DNA of 64,000 nucleotides from Snodgrassella alvi wkB2. Lineage in GTDB: Bacteria > Pseudomonadota > Gammaproteobacteria > Burkholderiales > Neisseriaceae. This document shows, piece after piece, positions 54,329 through 63,455 of this stretch; positions within the stretch are counted from its first letter, which is position 1, and every line of letters begins with the position of its first letter. Under the pieces are notes generated by a model. It had not been told where the DNA came from. It searched no databases and saw only the letters and a list, made by a program, of their open reading frames with translations. The position numbers were made by a program, and so were the translations under genes. Location: NCBI RefSeq assembly GCF_000600005.1, contig NZ_CP007446.1, forward strand, positions 620,001-684,000, given 5' to 3'.

Positions 54329-54567
54329 TATTGCTAATGTAATAACTTGTATTTTAACCTTTATACTAATTAAATCCGGAATTTAAATGAAATTGTAATT
54401 ATTTATTTAAAGTAGAAAATGTTGATAAAATTTTATAATAGTTTAAATAAGGTATTATAATAGGATTAAATGTTAGTATAAATTAATTTTCTAGCATAAT
54501 TAGTAAGCAGTGCGGGGATGGATTTCCTGCAAATAAATAATAAAAATTTTATTAGGAACATACACAC

Positions 54568-57500
54568 ATGAACCTGACAAGACGCCAGTTTTTCAAGGTT
54601 ACCGCAGCAGGTGCCGGCGCGACAGGACTGGCAGTGATGGGCATGGCTCCTGCCACAGCCTTTGCTGAAGTCCGCCAGTACAAGCTGTTGAGGGCTACAG
54701 AAACACGTAATAACTGCACATATTGCTCAGTTGGTTGTGGTACGTTGTTGTATAGTCTGGGTGACGGTGCCAAAAACGCCAAAAAGAAAATTTTTCACAT
54801 AGAAGGTGATCCCGATCATCCGGTCAGTCGCGGCAGCTTATGTCCTAAAGGCGCCTCACTGATTGACTTTGTTAACAGCCCGAACCGTGTATTGCATCCG
54901 CAGGTTCGTGAAGCCGGAAGCACAGAGTGGAAAGACATCAGCTGGGATGAGGCACTGGATCGTATTGCCCGCCTGATTAAAGAAGAACGTGATGCCAATA
55001 TTATTGAAAAAAATGCTGATGGTGTTACGGTTAACCGGCTGGAAAGTGTGGGTATGCTGTGCGCTTCTGCCAGCTCCAATGAAACCGGTATTCTGACTCA
55101 GAAATTCATGCGTTCGCTTGGGTTGGTTGGTGCTGATTCACAGGCACGGGTTTGTCATGGCCCAACAGTATCTGCACTGGCTGCTACGTTTGGTCGTGGC
55201 GCTATGACCAATACCTGGACTGATATCCAGAACGCCGATTTTATTCTGGTTATGGGTGGTAATGCCGCGGAAGCACATCCGGTAGGTTTTAAATGGGTTA
55301 TTGAAGCCAAAAAACAAAAAGGCACTAAACTGATTGTTTGCGACCCGCGTTTTAACCGTACTGCCTCTGTAGCCGATCATTATTTGCCGATTCGTTCCGG
55401 TACCGACATAGCTTTCCTCGGAGCGGTAATCAACTGGCTGATTAAAAATGATAAAGTGCAATGGGATTATGTTAAAAACTATACCAATGCTGCCTTTATT
55501 CTAGCTGATGACTATGGTTTTCATGAAGGTCTGTTTTCCGGACATGCCGATTACACGACTGAAGACGGCAGCGCGGCACCGGAAGCAGCTCCGAAAGGTG
55601 CCAAAGGCGGGGCTGTTTATAATAATGCCAGCTGGACATACGAGCTGGATGAAAACGGCTATGCCAAAGTAGACCCGACTTTGGAAAATCCGCGTTGCGT
55701 CTGGCAGATAATGAAAAAACATTATGCCCAGTACACACCGGAAATGATGCACAAAATTACCGGTACCCCGATTAAAGATTTTCTGCTGGTGTGTGAAGCT
55801 CTGGGGGCAACCTCGGCAAAAAACAAAGCCGGTACAATTCTGTATGCACTGGGCTGGACTCAGCATACTTATGGTTCGCAGAATATCCGTACCATGGCTA
55901 TGATTCAACTGATTCTGGGCAATATCGGTATGCCCGGTGGGGGTGTGAATGCTTTACGCGGCCATTCCAATATTCAGGGCTTGTCTGATCTTGGTTTGCT
56001 GTCTACCAGTCTTCCGGGCTATCTGAGCCTGCCTAACGAAAAGAAAAATCCGACTTTTGATGATTATCTGAAAGTTCAGACACCTGCGGCCATGCGTCCG
56101 GGACAGCTTAATTACTGGAGCAATACGCCCAAATTTATGGTAAGCCTGCTCAAATGGTTCTTTGGTGATAAGGCTACCAAAGAAAATGACTGGGGCTATG
56201 ACTGGCTGCCGAAGTGGGACAAAATGTATGATGTGCTGCAAATGACCGAAATGATGTATCAGGGTCAGATGCACGGTTTGCTGGTACAGGGTTTCAATGC
56301 CATGGGTTCCTTTCCGGATTCCAACCGTATCATTGAAGCATTTTCCCGCCTCAAGTGGATGGTAGTAATGGATCCGCTTAATACCGAAACGGCTACCTTC
56401 TGGGAAAATCATGGTGATGCGCATGACGTAGATTCACGCTCTATCATGACGACAGTGTTCCGTCTGCCTGTACCTTGTTTTGCAGAAGAAAATGGTTCGA
56501 TTGTCAATTCTTCACGCTGGCTGCAATGGCATTATGCCGGAGCCGAAGCTCCGGAAGAAGCCAGAGCCGATCTTGAGATTCTGGCTGATTTGCATTTACG
56601 TATTAAAGCTCTGTATGAAAAAGAGGGCGGTAAAGTACCTGAGCCGATTTTGAATCTGAGCTGGCCGTATAAAGTGCCGCATTCACCTACACCAGAAGAA
56701 ATGGCACAGGAATCCAACGGCTGGGCACTGACGGATATTAAAGACGAGAAGGGTAATATTATCGTGCCTAAAGGCGGGCAGCTGGATAGCTTTGCTCAGT
56801 TACGCGATGACGGAACAACAGCCTGTGCCTGCTGGATTTTTGCCGGTTCCTGGACTAAAAACGGCAACCAGATGGCACGGCGTGATAACAGCAATGCCGG
56901 ACTGGGTAATACCCCGGGCTGGGCGTGGGCGTGGCCGGCAAACCGCCGTATTCTGTATAACCGCGCTTCCTGCGATCCGTCCGGCAAAGCCTGGGATCCT
57001 GACAGAATATTAATTCACTGGGACGGCAGCAAATGGATTGGTGCGGATGTGGCTGACTACAAGGCAGATCAGGCACCTGACACCAATATGAATCCGTTTA
57101 TTATGAATGAAGAGGGTGTTGGTCGTCTGTTCTGTACCAAAAAACTGGTAGATGGTCCGTTTCCGACATTCTATGAGCCTACTGAATCACCGGTTGGCAA
57201 AAACCTGCTTTATCCTAAAGTGCTGAATACACCCGCAATGCGTTTGTTTGACAGCGTTAAAGGTCGTATCGGTAATAAAGATGAGTTTCCTTGTGTCGGC
57301 ACTACATATCGTCTGACAGAGCATTTTCAGTTCTGGACGAAATCCGTGAAATTGCTGATGATTGCTCAGCCCGAACAGTTTGTTGAAATCAGCGAAGAGC
57401 TGGCAGCACAAAAAAATATTGCTAAAGGCGATACGGTTAAAATCAGTACTAAGCGCGGCTGGGTAGAGGCTAAAGCCGTGGTAACCAAACGCCTGCGTCC

Positions 57501-57675
57501 GTTGGAAATTAACGGGCAGACCATCCATCAGATAGGTATTCCCCTGCATGGTGGCTGGGTGAATGTTGGTGAGAAAAAACAGTTTCTCATTAACACACTC
57601 ACACCATTTGTTGGTGACTGCAATACACAGACACCAGAATACAAAACCTTTTTATGCAATATCGAAAAAGCGTGA
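54568..57675 (+). CDS. fdnG: Formate dehydrogenase-N alpha subunit, cysteine type
   Basis: 1035 residues. Tat signal TRRQFFK with a hydrophobic stretch to about residue 33, a [4Fe-4S] motif with Cys50, Cys53, Cys57 and Cys92 (NNCTYCSVGCG, SLCPKGA), and a bis-MGD domain. The active-site residue is Cys196 in ARVCHGPTV (codon TGT, 55153-55155), where E. coli FdnG has selenocysteine at the same number. An insertion of about 20 residues (Ala/Lys/Gly-rich, near 330-345) explains the extra length. Oxidises formate in the periplasm. Lies divergent from the molybdate transport operon. Confidence 0.96.
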   Translation: MNLTRRQFFKVTAAGAGATGLAVMGMAPATAFAEVRQYKLLRATETRNNCTYCSVGCGTLLYSLGDGAKNAKKKIFHIEGDPDHPVSRGSLCPKGASLIDFVNSPNRVLHPQVREAGSTEWKDISWDEALDRIARLIKEERDANIIEKNADGVTVNRLESVGMLCASASSNETGILTQKFMRSLGLVGADSQARVCHGPTVSALAATFGRGAMTNTWTDIQNADFILVMGGNAAEAHPVGFKWVIEAKKQKGTKLIVCDPRFNRTASVADHYLPIRSGTDIAFLGAVINWLIKNDKVQWDYVKNYTNAAFILADDYGFHEGLFSGHADYTTEDGSAAPEAAPKGAKGGAVYNNASWTYELDENGYAKVDPTLENPRCVWQIMKKHYAQYTPEMMHKITGTPIKDFLLVCEALGATSAKNKAGTILYALGWTQHTYGSQNIRTMAMIQLILGNIGMPGGGVNALRGHSNIQGLSDLGLLSTSLPGYLSLPNEKKNPTFDDYLKVQTPAAMRPGQLNYWSNTPKFMVSLLKWFFGDKATKENDWGYDWLPKWDKMYDVLQMTEMMYQGQMHGLLVQGFNAMGSFPDSNRIIEAFSRLKWMVVMDPLNTETATFWENHGDAHDVDSRSIMTTVFRLPVPCFAEENGSIVNSSRWLQWHYAGAEAPEEARADLEILADLHLRIKALYEKEGGKVPEPILNLSWPYKVPHSPTPEEMAQESNGWALTDIKDEKGNIIVPKGGQLDSFAQLRDDGTTACACWIFAGSWTKNGNQMARRDNSNAGLGNTPGWAWAWPANRRILYNRASCDPSGKAWDPDRILIHWDGSKWIGADVADYKADQAPDTNMNPFIMNEEGVGRLFCTKKLVDGPFPTFYEPTESPVGKNLLYPKVLNTPAMRLFDSVKGRIGNKDEFPCVGTTYRLTEHFQFWTKSVKLLMIAQPEQFVEISEELAAQKNIAKGDTVKISTKRGWVEAKAVVTKRLRPLEINGQTIHQIGIPLHGGWVNVGEKKQFLINTLTPFVGDCNTQTPEYKTFLCNIEKA

Positions 57676-57687
57676 GGGGAATAAGTC

Positions 57688-58602
57688 ATGGCTTTACAAT
57701 CTTTGGATATAAAACGTCGTTCGGCTACTAATCAGCTCACGCCGCTACCACAGGCAAGAAAACCAATTGAAATTGCCAAACTGATTGATGTTTCTACCTG
57801 TATAGGCTGCAAAGCCTGTCAGGCTGCGTGTTCGGAATGGAATGACATTCGTGATGAAGTTGGTACCAATCATGGTGTATACGATAACCCAATTGACCTG
57901 AGTGCGGATAGCTGGACAGTAATGCGGTTTTCTGAAACTGAGCAATACGGCAAGCTGGAGTGGTTGATTCGTAAAGACGGCTGTATGCACTGTTCTGACC
58001 CAGGCTGTCTGAAAGCCTGTCCGTCACCGGGTGCAATCATTCAGTATGAAAATGGTATCGTCGATTTCCATCAGGAAAACTGTATTGGTTGCGGTTACTG
58101 TATTTCCGGCTGCCCGTTTAATATTCCGCGTATTTCGAAAAAAGATAACCGCGCTTACAAGTGTACCCTTTGTTCCGATCGTGTTGCCGTCGGGCAGGAA
58201 CCGGCCTGTGTGAAAACTTGTCCTACCGGCGCTATTCATTTCGGCAGCAAAGAAGACATGAAGTCTTTGGCCGGGGAGCGTATAAAAGACTTAAAACAGC
58301 GCGGTTTTGAGCAGGCAGGGCTCTACGATCCACAGGGTGTGGGCGGTACCCATGTTATGTATGTACTGCATCATGCGGATAAACCCAGCCTGTACCATGG
58401 TCTGCCGGACAATCCGCGTATCAGTACCACCGTTAAATTATGGAAGAGTATGCTCAAACCGATAGCAGCATTCGGTATTGCTACCGCTGCTTTTGCCGGC
58501 TGGCTGCACTACATTACCATTGGTCCGAATCGCCCTGACGATGATAAAGAACAGGTTCTGAATCGTGAAGGCGAAATCCTCAAAGATAAAGGGGACGCAT
58601 AA
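57688..58602 (+). CDS. fdnH: Formate dehydrogenase-N beta (iron-sulfur) subunit
   Basis: 304 residues with four cysteine clusters: [37 protein letters not shown] and [22 protein letters not shown] single membrane helix near 255-275 anchors it. It passes electrons from FdnG to the cytochrome subunit. GAGGGG serves as SD; 12 bases after fdnG. The stop overlaps the fdnI ATG by one base. Confidence 0.96.
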   Translation: MALQSLDIKRRSATNQLTPLPQARKPIEIAKLIDVSTCIGCKACQAACSEWNDIRDEVGTNHGVYDNPIDLSADSWTVMRFSETEQYGKLEWLIRKDGCMHCSDPGCLKACPSPGAIIQYENGIVDFHQENCIGCGYCISGCPFNIPRISKKDNRAYKCTLCSDRVAVGQEPACVKTCPTGAIHFGSKEDMKSLAGERIKDLKQRGFEQAGLYDPQGVGGTHVMYVLHHADKPSLYHGLPDNPRISTTVKLWKSMLKPIAAFGIATAAFAGWLHYITIGPNRPDDDKEQVLNREGEILKDKGDA

Positions 58603-59261
58603 TGAAAAGATTATTAATTCAGCGATATAAAAAATCCGAGCGGTTTAATCACTGGGTAGTAGCCGGCTGCTTTGTGCTGCTGGCTGTTTCCGGTCTGGGT
58701 TTTTTCTATCCGTCTTTTTTCTGGCTCACTGAAGTTTTCGGTTCTCCGCAATTGGCACGCATCCTGCATCCGTTCATCGGAGTGGTGATGTTTCTGGGCT
58801 TTTTTATCCAGTTTTTCCGCTATGTAAAATATAATTTTTTTGAGCGGGATGATATTAAATGGTTACTGGGAATTAAGCATATTCTGCTGGGAAGAGAAAT
58901 TGGTGATACTGGCAAATATAATGCTGGACAAAAATGTATGTTCTGGCTGATGTCCATCAGTATGGCACTGCTGCTTATCAGCGGGCTGATTGCCTGGCGG
59001 CAGTTTTTTTCCGGATATTTTCCAATTTGGGTGGTACGTATCGCTTTGCTGGTGCATTCTGCCTCTGCAATCCTGCTGATTGTCGGTATTATTATTCATG
59101 TGTATGCCGCCTTGTGGATTAAAGGCACAATTCCGGCGATGGTGGAAGGAGTGGTTAGTCAGGAATGGGCGAAAAAGCACCATCCGCGCTGGTACCGCGA
59201 AATGATGGCAAAAAAAGAAGCCAAAGCGCAGCAAAATTCCACGTCACAGACAACTGAATAA
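58602..59261 (+). CDS. fdnI: Formate dehydrogenase-N gamma subunit, cytochrome b556
   Basis: 219 residues with four membrane helices. RFNHWVVAGCFVLLAVSG, the ILHPFIGVVMFLGF helix and the VHSASAILLIVGIIIHVYAALW helix supply the histidine ligands for two b hemes. Carries electrons to the quinone pool. A Lys/Glu-rich tail follows the HHPRWYREM conserved end. TAATG coupling with fdnH. Confidence 0.95.
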   Translation: MKRLLIQRYKKSERFNHWVVAGCFVLLAVSGLGFFYPSFFWLTEVFGSPQLARILHPFIGVVMFLGFFIQFFRYVKYNFFERDDIKWLLGIKHILLGREIGDTGKYNAGQKCMFWLMSISMALLLISGLIAWRQFFSGYFPIWVVRIALLVHSASAILLIVGIIIHVYAALWIKGTIPAMVEGVVSQEWAKKHHPRWYREMMAKKEAKAQQNSTSQTTE

Positions 59262-59285
59262 TTTAGATAATCATCATCAGTAGTG

Positions 59286-59316
59286 CTGTCTGTATGGCGT
59301 ATTGTCATACAGACAG
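59286..59316 (+). terminator. Probable terminator of fdnGHI
   Basis: CTGTCTGTATG (59286-59296) and CATACAGACAG (59306-59316), an 11-base perfect stem with a 9-base loop and a weak T-rich run, 25 bases after fdnI. Confidence 0.6.
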
Positions 59317-59402
59317 TAATATTTTATCTTCTTACGTAATCCGGTTAATATGTCGGTACAAGTCTTTTCCGGCTATTACCGGTTCATAAATACAGAAACC
59401 TC

Positions 59403-60203
59403 ATGAATTACACCCCCGCCCAAAATCGCACTGTCTGGGTGGCACAGGCTGGAGAATGCAGTAGTACCAGTGATAATATCAGTGCCGAAATCCCGGTAGC
59501 ACTTGTTTATAACGGTATCTCCCATGTCGTATTAATGGCTACGCCCGCTAATATTGCCGAACTGGCATTGGGTTTCAGCCTGAGTGAAGGCATCATTGAA
59601 AATGCAGAGCAAATTTATGCGATTGAAATTACTGAACATCTGCATGGAATTGTGGCTGAGATTGAGCTGGCCAGCGCAGCATTTGCACGTTTGAAAAGTC
59701 GCCGTCGCCAGATGAGCGGACGCACTGGTTGCGGACTGTGCGGTATTGACAGTCTGGCAGCTGTTCAGCCAGAAATAGAACCGGTTTTACGCGATTGGCA
59801 TGTAGAATTTAGCATAATCGGGCGTGCTTTGACCGATTTTAACCATCATCAGCAACTGCGGGCGCAAACTGGTTCAGTTCACGGCGTGGCGTGGGCTGAC
59901 AAGGCAGGTAAGATTGTAACCGTCCGTGAAGATATCGGCCGGCACAATGCTTTAGACAAGCTTATTGGCTGGGGATTACATGCAAAAGTGGATTGGAAGC
60001 ATGGTTTTGTGGTATTGTCCAGTCGCGCTAGTTTTGAAATGGTAATGAAATCAGCAATAACCGGTATCGGGTGTATCGTGGCCGTATCTGCGCCCACCAC
60101 CTATGCCATTGATTTGGCTCACAAGGCTAATATCACGCTGGTGGGTTTTGCGCGTCATAATCGCCAAGTAATTTATACCCATCCTCAATTTTTTCATCCT
60201 TAA
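59403..60203 (+). CDS. fdhD: Formate dehydrogenase sulfurtransferase FdhD
   Basis: 266 residues. The sulfur-relay cysteines are Cys110 and Cys113 in GRTGCGLCGIDSL; GFSLSEGII, SVHGVAWADKAGKIVTVREDIGRHNALDKLIG and SSRASFEMVMKSA are further FdhD signatures. It transfers sulfur from IscS to the molybdenum cofactor before insertion into FdnG, and is required for activity. No strong SD. Downstream of fdnI with a weak terminator between. Confidence 0.95.
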   Translation: MNYTPAQNRTVWVAQAGECSSTSDNISAEIPVALVYNGISHVVLMATPANIAELALGFSLSEGIIENAEQIYAIEITEHLHGIVAEIELASAAFARLKSRRRQMSGRTGCGLCGIDSLAAVQPEIEPVLRDWHVEFSIIGRALTDFNHHQQLRAQTGSVHGVAWADKAGKIVTVREDIGRHNALDKLIGWGLHAKVDWKHGFVVLSSRASFEMVMKSAITGIGCIVAVSAPTTYAIDLAHKANITLVGFARHNRQVIYTHPQFFHP

Positions 60204-60303
60204 CGCATGTTTAAAACAAAAAATAATAGAATATACTCTATTGTTTTTGTTTCGCTTTTTAGATTGAATAAGAACTATATTACCACTTACAGTAAGGACG
60301 ACT

Positions 60304-61629
60304 ATGTTATCGATTATCAAACGATATAGCCGTAATTTGGCCTGGCAAATTTTAATCGCACTGATTATGGGGGTAGCACTGGGATTATATCTGCATACTT
60401 TTTCAGATCCTTCTCATCCCTACTACAAAACCTATCAGTCGTGGGTAATCAATGTATTACAACCGATGGGGGATATTTTTATCCGCCTGATTAAAATGAT
60501 TGTGCTGCCCATCATTCTCAGTACGCTGACATTGGGTATTGCCGGACTGGGTAACTCCAAAAGTCTGGGTCGACTGGGCGGTAAAACTATTCTGTATTTT
60601 GAAATTATCACTACTATCGCCATTGGTGTGGGTTTACTTTTCGGTAATCTGTTTCACCCGGGTAGCGGCATTGATATTTCCAATCTGCACCACAGCAATG
60701 TCAGTCAGTACGTACAAAAAAGTGAAGCACTGGCCGAGAAGCCTCATGGTCTGGTTATAATGATTCTGGACATGATTCCGCATAATATATTTGATTCGCT
60801 TAGCAGCGGTGAAATTCTGCCGGTAATCTTTTTCTGTGTGTTTTTTGGTCTGGGCTTAACTAAGCTACCTGATAATCAGCGCCTGTTCTTTTCAGATTTT
60901 CTGAAAGTGATTTCAGACGTAATGTTCAAAATCACCAATATGATTATGCGTTACGCACCTATCGGGGTATTTGGTCTGATGACTGTTACCATCAGTAAAT
61001 TCGGTTTCGGTTCGCTGATTCCGCTGATGAAACTGATTTTAATAGTTTATCTGGCGATGATAGTATTTACTCTGGTGATTCTGGGTGGCGTGGCCTATTT
61101 CTGCCGCTTTAACATTTTCACTATTATCAAAATTCTGAAAGATGAGCTGATAGTGGCTTTCTCAACCTCCAGCTCAGAAACTGCGCTGCCAAAAATGATT
61201 GAGAAAATGGAAGCATATGGCGCGCCGAAATCTATTACCAGCTTTGTGATTCCTACCGGATATTCATTTAATCTGGATGGTTCTACGCTGTATCAGAGTA
61301 TTGCAGTTATCTTTCTGGCGCAGTTATACGGTATTTCTCTGTCGGTTAGTGATCAGGTAATGATTGTGATTACGCTGATGGTGGCTTCTAAAGGTATTGC
61401 CGGTGTACCGGGTGTATCGTTTCTGGTACTGTCTGCCACGCTGGCTACAACATCCATTCCGTTAGAAGGTCTGGGCTTTATTCTGGGTATCGACCGTATT
61501 CTGGATATGGGACGTACTGTAGTTAATGTAATCGGTAATGCTCTGGCTTCATTGGTTATTTCGCGCTGGGAACATGATTTTGATGATGAAAAAGCGCGGG
61601 AATATGAGAAATCACTTGGTATTAAATAA
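60304..61629 (+). CDS. Dicarboxylate/amino acid:cation symporter (GltP/DctA family)
   Basis: 441 residues of DAACS type. The re-entrant serine-rich motif is AFSTSSSETALPKM and the substrate-site stretches are PTGYSFNLDGSTLYQSIA and SKGIAGVPGVSFLVLSATL with the C-terminal GIDRILDMGRTVVNVIGNALASLVI. Likely imports glutamate, aspartate or C4-dicarboxylates with protons or sodium. SD AAGGA 6 bases before the ATG. It sits between fdhD and fdhE without an obvious link to formate metabolism, other than feeding carboxylates to a carboxylate-based energy metabolism. Confidence 0.92.
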   Translation: MLSIIKRYSRNLAWQILIALIMGVALGLYLHTFSDPSHPYYKTYQSWVINVLQPMGDIFIRLIKMIVLPIILSTLTLGIAGLGNSKSLGRLGGKTILYFEIITTIAIGVGLLFGNLFHPGSGIDISNLHHSNVSQYVQKSEALAEKPHGLVIMILDMIPHNIFDSLSSGEILPVIFFCVFFGLGLTKLPDNQRLFFSDFLKVISDVMFKITNMIMRYAPIGVFGLMTVTISKFGFGSLIPLMKLILIVYLAMIVFTLVILGGVAYFCRFNIFTIIKILKDELIVAFSTSSSETALPKMIEKMEAYGAPKSITSFVIPTGYSFNLDGSTLYQSIAVIFLAQLYGISLSVSDQVMIVITLMVASKGIAGVPGVSFLVLSATLATTSIPLEGLGFILGIDRILDMGRTVVNVIGNALASLVISRWEHDFDDEKAREYEKSLGIK

Positions 61630-61644
61630 TTAGTTTTCAGTAAT

Positions 61645-61675
61645 AAAAAGGTTCAGAAATTTCTGAACCTTTTTT
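61645..61675. terminator. Terminator of the symporter gene
   Basis: A perfect 30-base palindrome (AAAAAGGTTCAGAAA and its complement, 61645-61674) ending in a T6 run on the plus strand. Confidence 0.85.
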
Positions 61676-61873
61676 GTTATCCGATTTATCACATTTTGAA
61701 AAACAAATTGATAAGAGACATTATCTTTCTCTATTGATGGCATATAGAAAATCATAGACAGTAAATCCAGACAGAATACCTATTTTTGGTTAAACTTGGT
61801 TATTTAATTTGTTGATAATGATAACGGTACCATTACCTGAACAAGTAATACCGTTATATAACCGCGTTGATAC

Positions 61874-62803
61874 ATGAAAACACAAGTAACACCAGAAACC
61901 ATACAAGCACAGGAATTTTTTCACATCCCGTTCTGGCAGCAGCCTCCTGTTGATATTTTCAGCCGGCGCGCATTGCGGCTGAATGAATTGGCTGCAGAAG
62001 ATAATAGTGACTGGCAATCATACTTACAGCTACTGGCTGTTATCAATAATGCTCAGCAAAATTTACTGGAGCAATATGCACAGGAAGCCTGGGTAATTCC
62101 TGAGACTGATAAAGATGAAGTTCCGCTTACTCTGGCATTACTGAGTGCCAATAGAGACCTGACAGAGCGTCTGTTTACCGATTTACATGCTTTACTGCAA
62201 GCAGATTTGTCACCAACTGCTCAGCAGGTATGGAAAGAGTTATTGCAGCTCGACAGTGAAAGCCGCAACCAGTTATGCCAGCATGCATTTAATCAGCAGC
62301 TCGGGATAGCTCAGCAGGATTATCAGGTCTGGGTAAATGCAGTGGTGCAGATTGTTTATACTCATGCAGCGTTAAATCTGGCTGCTACAACGGTAAAACC
62401 TCTGTCTGAACCGGGTTTTTGCCCCTGCTGTGGTACTGATGCTGTGGGTTCAGTAATAGTCGGACAGGGTGAACTTGAAGGGTTGCGCTATTTGTGTTGT
62501 GGTGTATGCAATAGTCGCTGGCACAGTGTACGGGCACGCTGTAGTTTTTGTGATAATAGCCGTGATCTGGGCGTACACCGGATTGAACAGGTAAAAGAAG
62601 GTGTATTGTCTGGTGCAGAGGCGGAATGCTGCCCCAGCTGTCATGCTTACCGTAAACGTTATCGCCTGGCCAGGCAACAATATGCTGATCCGATTGCTGA
62701 TGATTTGGCCTCTTTAGCTCTGGATATACTGTTGAATGAAGAGGGATGGCAGCGTGGCGGAGCTAATCCGTTTTTACTGATGGGAAAAATACCCAGACAT
62801 TAA
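61874..62803 (+). CDS. fdhE: Formate dehydrogenase accessory protein FdhE
   Basis: 309 residues. Helical N-terminal half and a C-terminal rubredoxin-like part with CXXC pairs: FCPCCGTDAVGSV, LCCGVCNSRWHSVRARCSFC and ECCPSCHAYRKRY. FdhE binds the catalytic subunit and iron and is needed for assembly of respiratory formate dehydrogenases. Separated from fdhD by the symporter gene and its terminator, so it must have its own promoter. Confidence 0.93.
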   Translation: MKTQVTPETIQAQEFFHIPFWQQPPVDIFSRRALRLNELAAEDNSDWQSYLQLLAVINNAQQNLLEQYAQEAWVIPETDKDEVPLTLALLSANRDLTERLFTDLHALLQADLSPTAQQVWKELLQLDSESRNQLCQHAFNQQLGIAQQDYQVWVNAVVQIVYTHAALNLAATTVKPLSEPGFCPCCGTDAVGSVIVGQGELEGLRYLCCGVCNSRWHSVRARCSFCDNSRDLGVHRIEQVKEGVLSGAEAECCPSCHAYRKRYRLARQQYADPIADDLASLALDILLNEEGWQRGGANPFLLMGKIPRH

Positions 62804-62812
62804 ATTAAGCTA

Positions 62813-62854
62813 AAGCTGTTTGGCTTGAATAAATAATAGGGAGTCAAACAGCTT
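62813..62854. repeat. Inverted repeat after fdhE
   Basis: AAGCTGTTTG (62813-62822) and CAAACAGCTT (62845-62854), perfect 10-base arms with a 22-base loop, just after the fdhE stop. No T tract follows, so terminator function is uncertain. Confidence 0.4.
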
Positions 62855-62891
62855 AAATAAGAAAATCTGATCTAACAGATGGATAATAAAG

Positions 62892-63455
62892 ATGAAAAAA
62901 GCGGAGAAGTTTTTTTCCAGAGTAATTGGTTCTTTAATTATCGTATTGGGGATAATCTGTTTAGCTGAAAGTAAAAGCAATCAGCAGCTCTATTATCTTC
63001 CTTTGCAAAATAAAGCCAAATATCTTTTATCATTAAATTGTGCACCAAACCAATGCACTACACAGGGGAAGATGATATATAACCATCCGGAAAATATATC
63101 TGCTAAATCCATCAGTACACCAATTTATCATTTTCGCTATTATTTCCGGATAGCAGATAAAACCTATATTAATGATGATTTGCGTGTTTTTAGTGAAGGT
63201 TTTGGTTTTAACAAAGCCGGATTGCGCTATTTTCCTGCAGGTGGTCTGAATTCAGCTGAATTTTTTTCAGAAGAAATCATTTTTGACCCGGATAATCCAA
63301 ATATAAATTTACCCGCGACATATGCAAAAGTTCTTCATGAAATTCCCAGCCCTTATGGCTTTTTTGAAGGCTTTTTTATTATTATTGGAGGAATTATTCT
63401 TACTCTAATCAGCTATTGGAATAAAATTTTTTTAAAAAGCAGGCTTGATAAATAA
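62892..63455 (+). CDS. Two-helix membrane protein, DUF3592-like
   Basis: 187 residues: one membrane helix at the N-terminus (about 10-25), an extracytoplasmic beta-rich domain, and a second helix near 155-178. The IFDPDNPNINLP stretch just before the last third resembles the conserved YDPxNP of DUF3592 proteins. Function unknown. Weak SD. The adjacent TetR gene runs towards it, with the two stops abutting. Confidence 0.6.
   Translation: MKKAEKFFSRVIGSLIIVLGIICLAESKSNQQLYYLPLQNKAKYLLSLNCAPNQCTTQGKMIYNHPENISAKSISTPIYHFRYYFRIADKTYINDDLRVFSEGFGFNKAGLRYFPAGGLNSAEFFSEEIIFDPDNPNINLPATYAKVLHEIPSPYGFFEGFFIIIGGIILTLISYWNKIFLKSRLDK

Larger units (their letters stand above)
54105..54567. other. Divergent regulatory region modA / fdnG
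   Basis: 463 very AT-rich bases. Contains the ModE operator (54178-54205) and a perfect 16-base-arm palindrome (54294-54328). No convincing FNR or NarL site was found by eye in front of fdnG; its SD is AGGA about 10 bases from the ATG. Confidence 0.6.

Noticed and set aside
54421-54436. TTGAT followed by AT-rich sequence upstream of fdnG as an FNR site
   Set aside because: The second half-site ATCAA is missing at the required 4-base spacing.
55501-55908. Long antisense open frames across fdnG
   Set aside because: They are shadows of a strongly conserved coding sequence and have no SD or family match.
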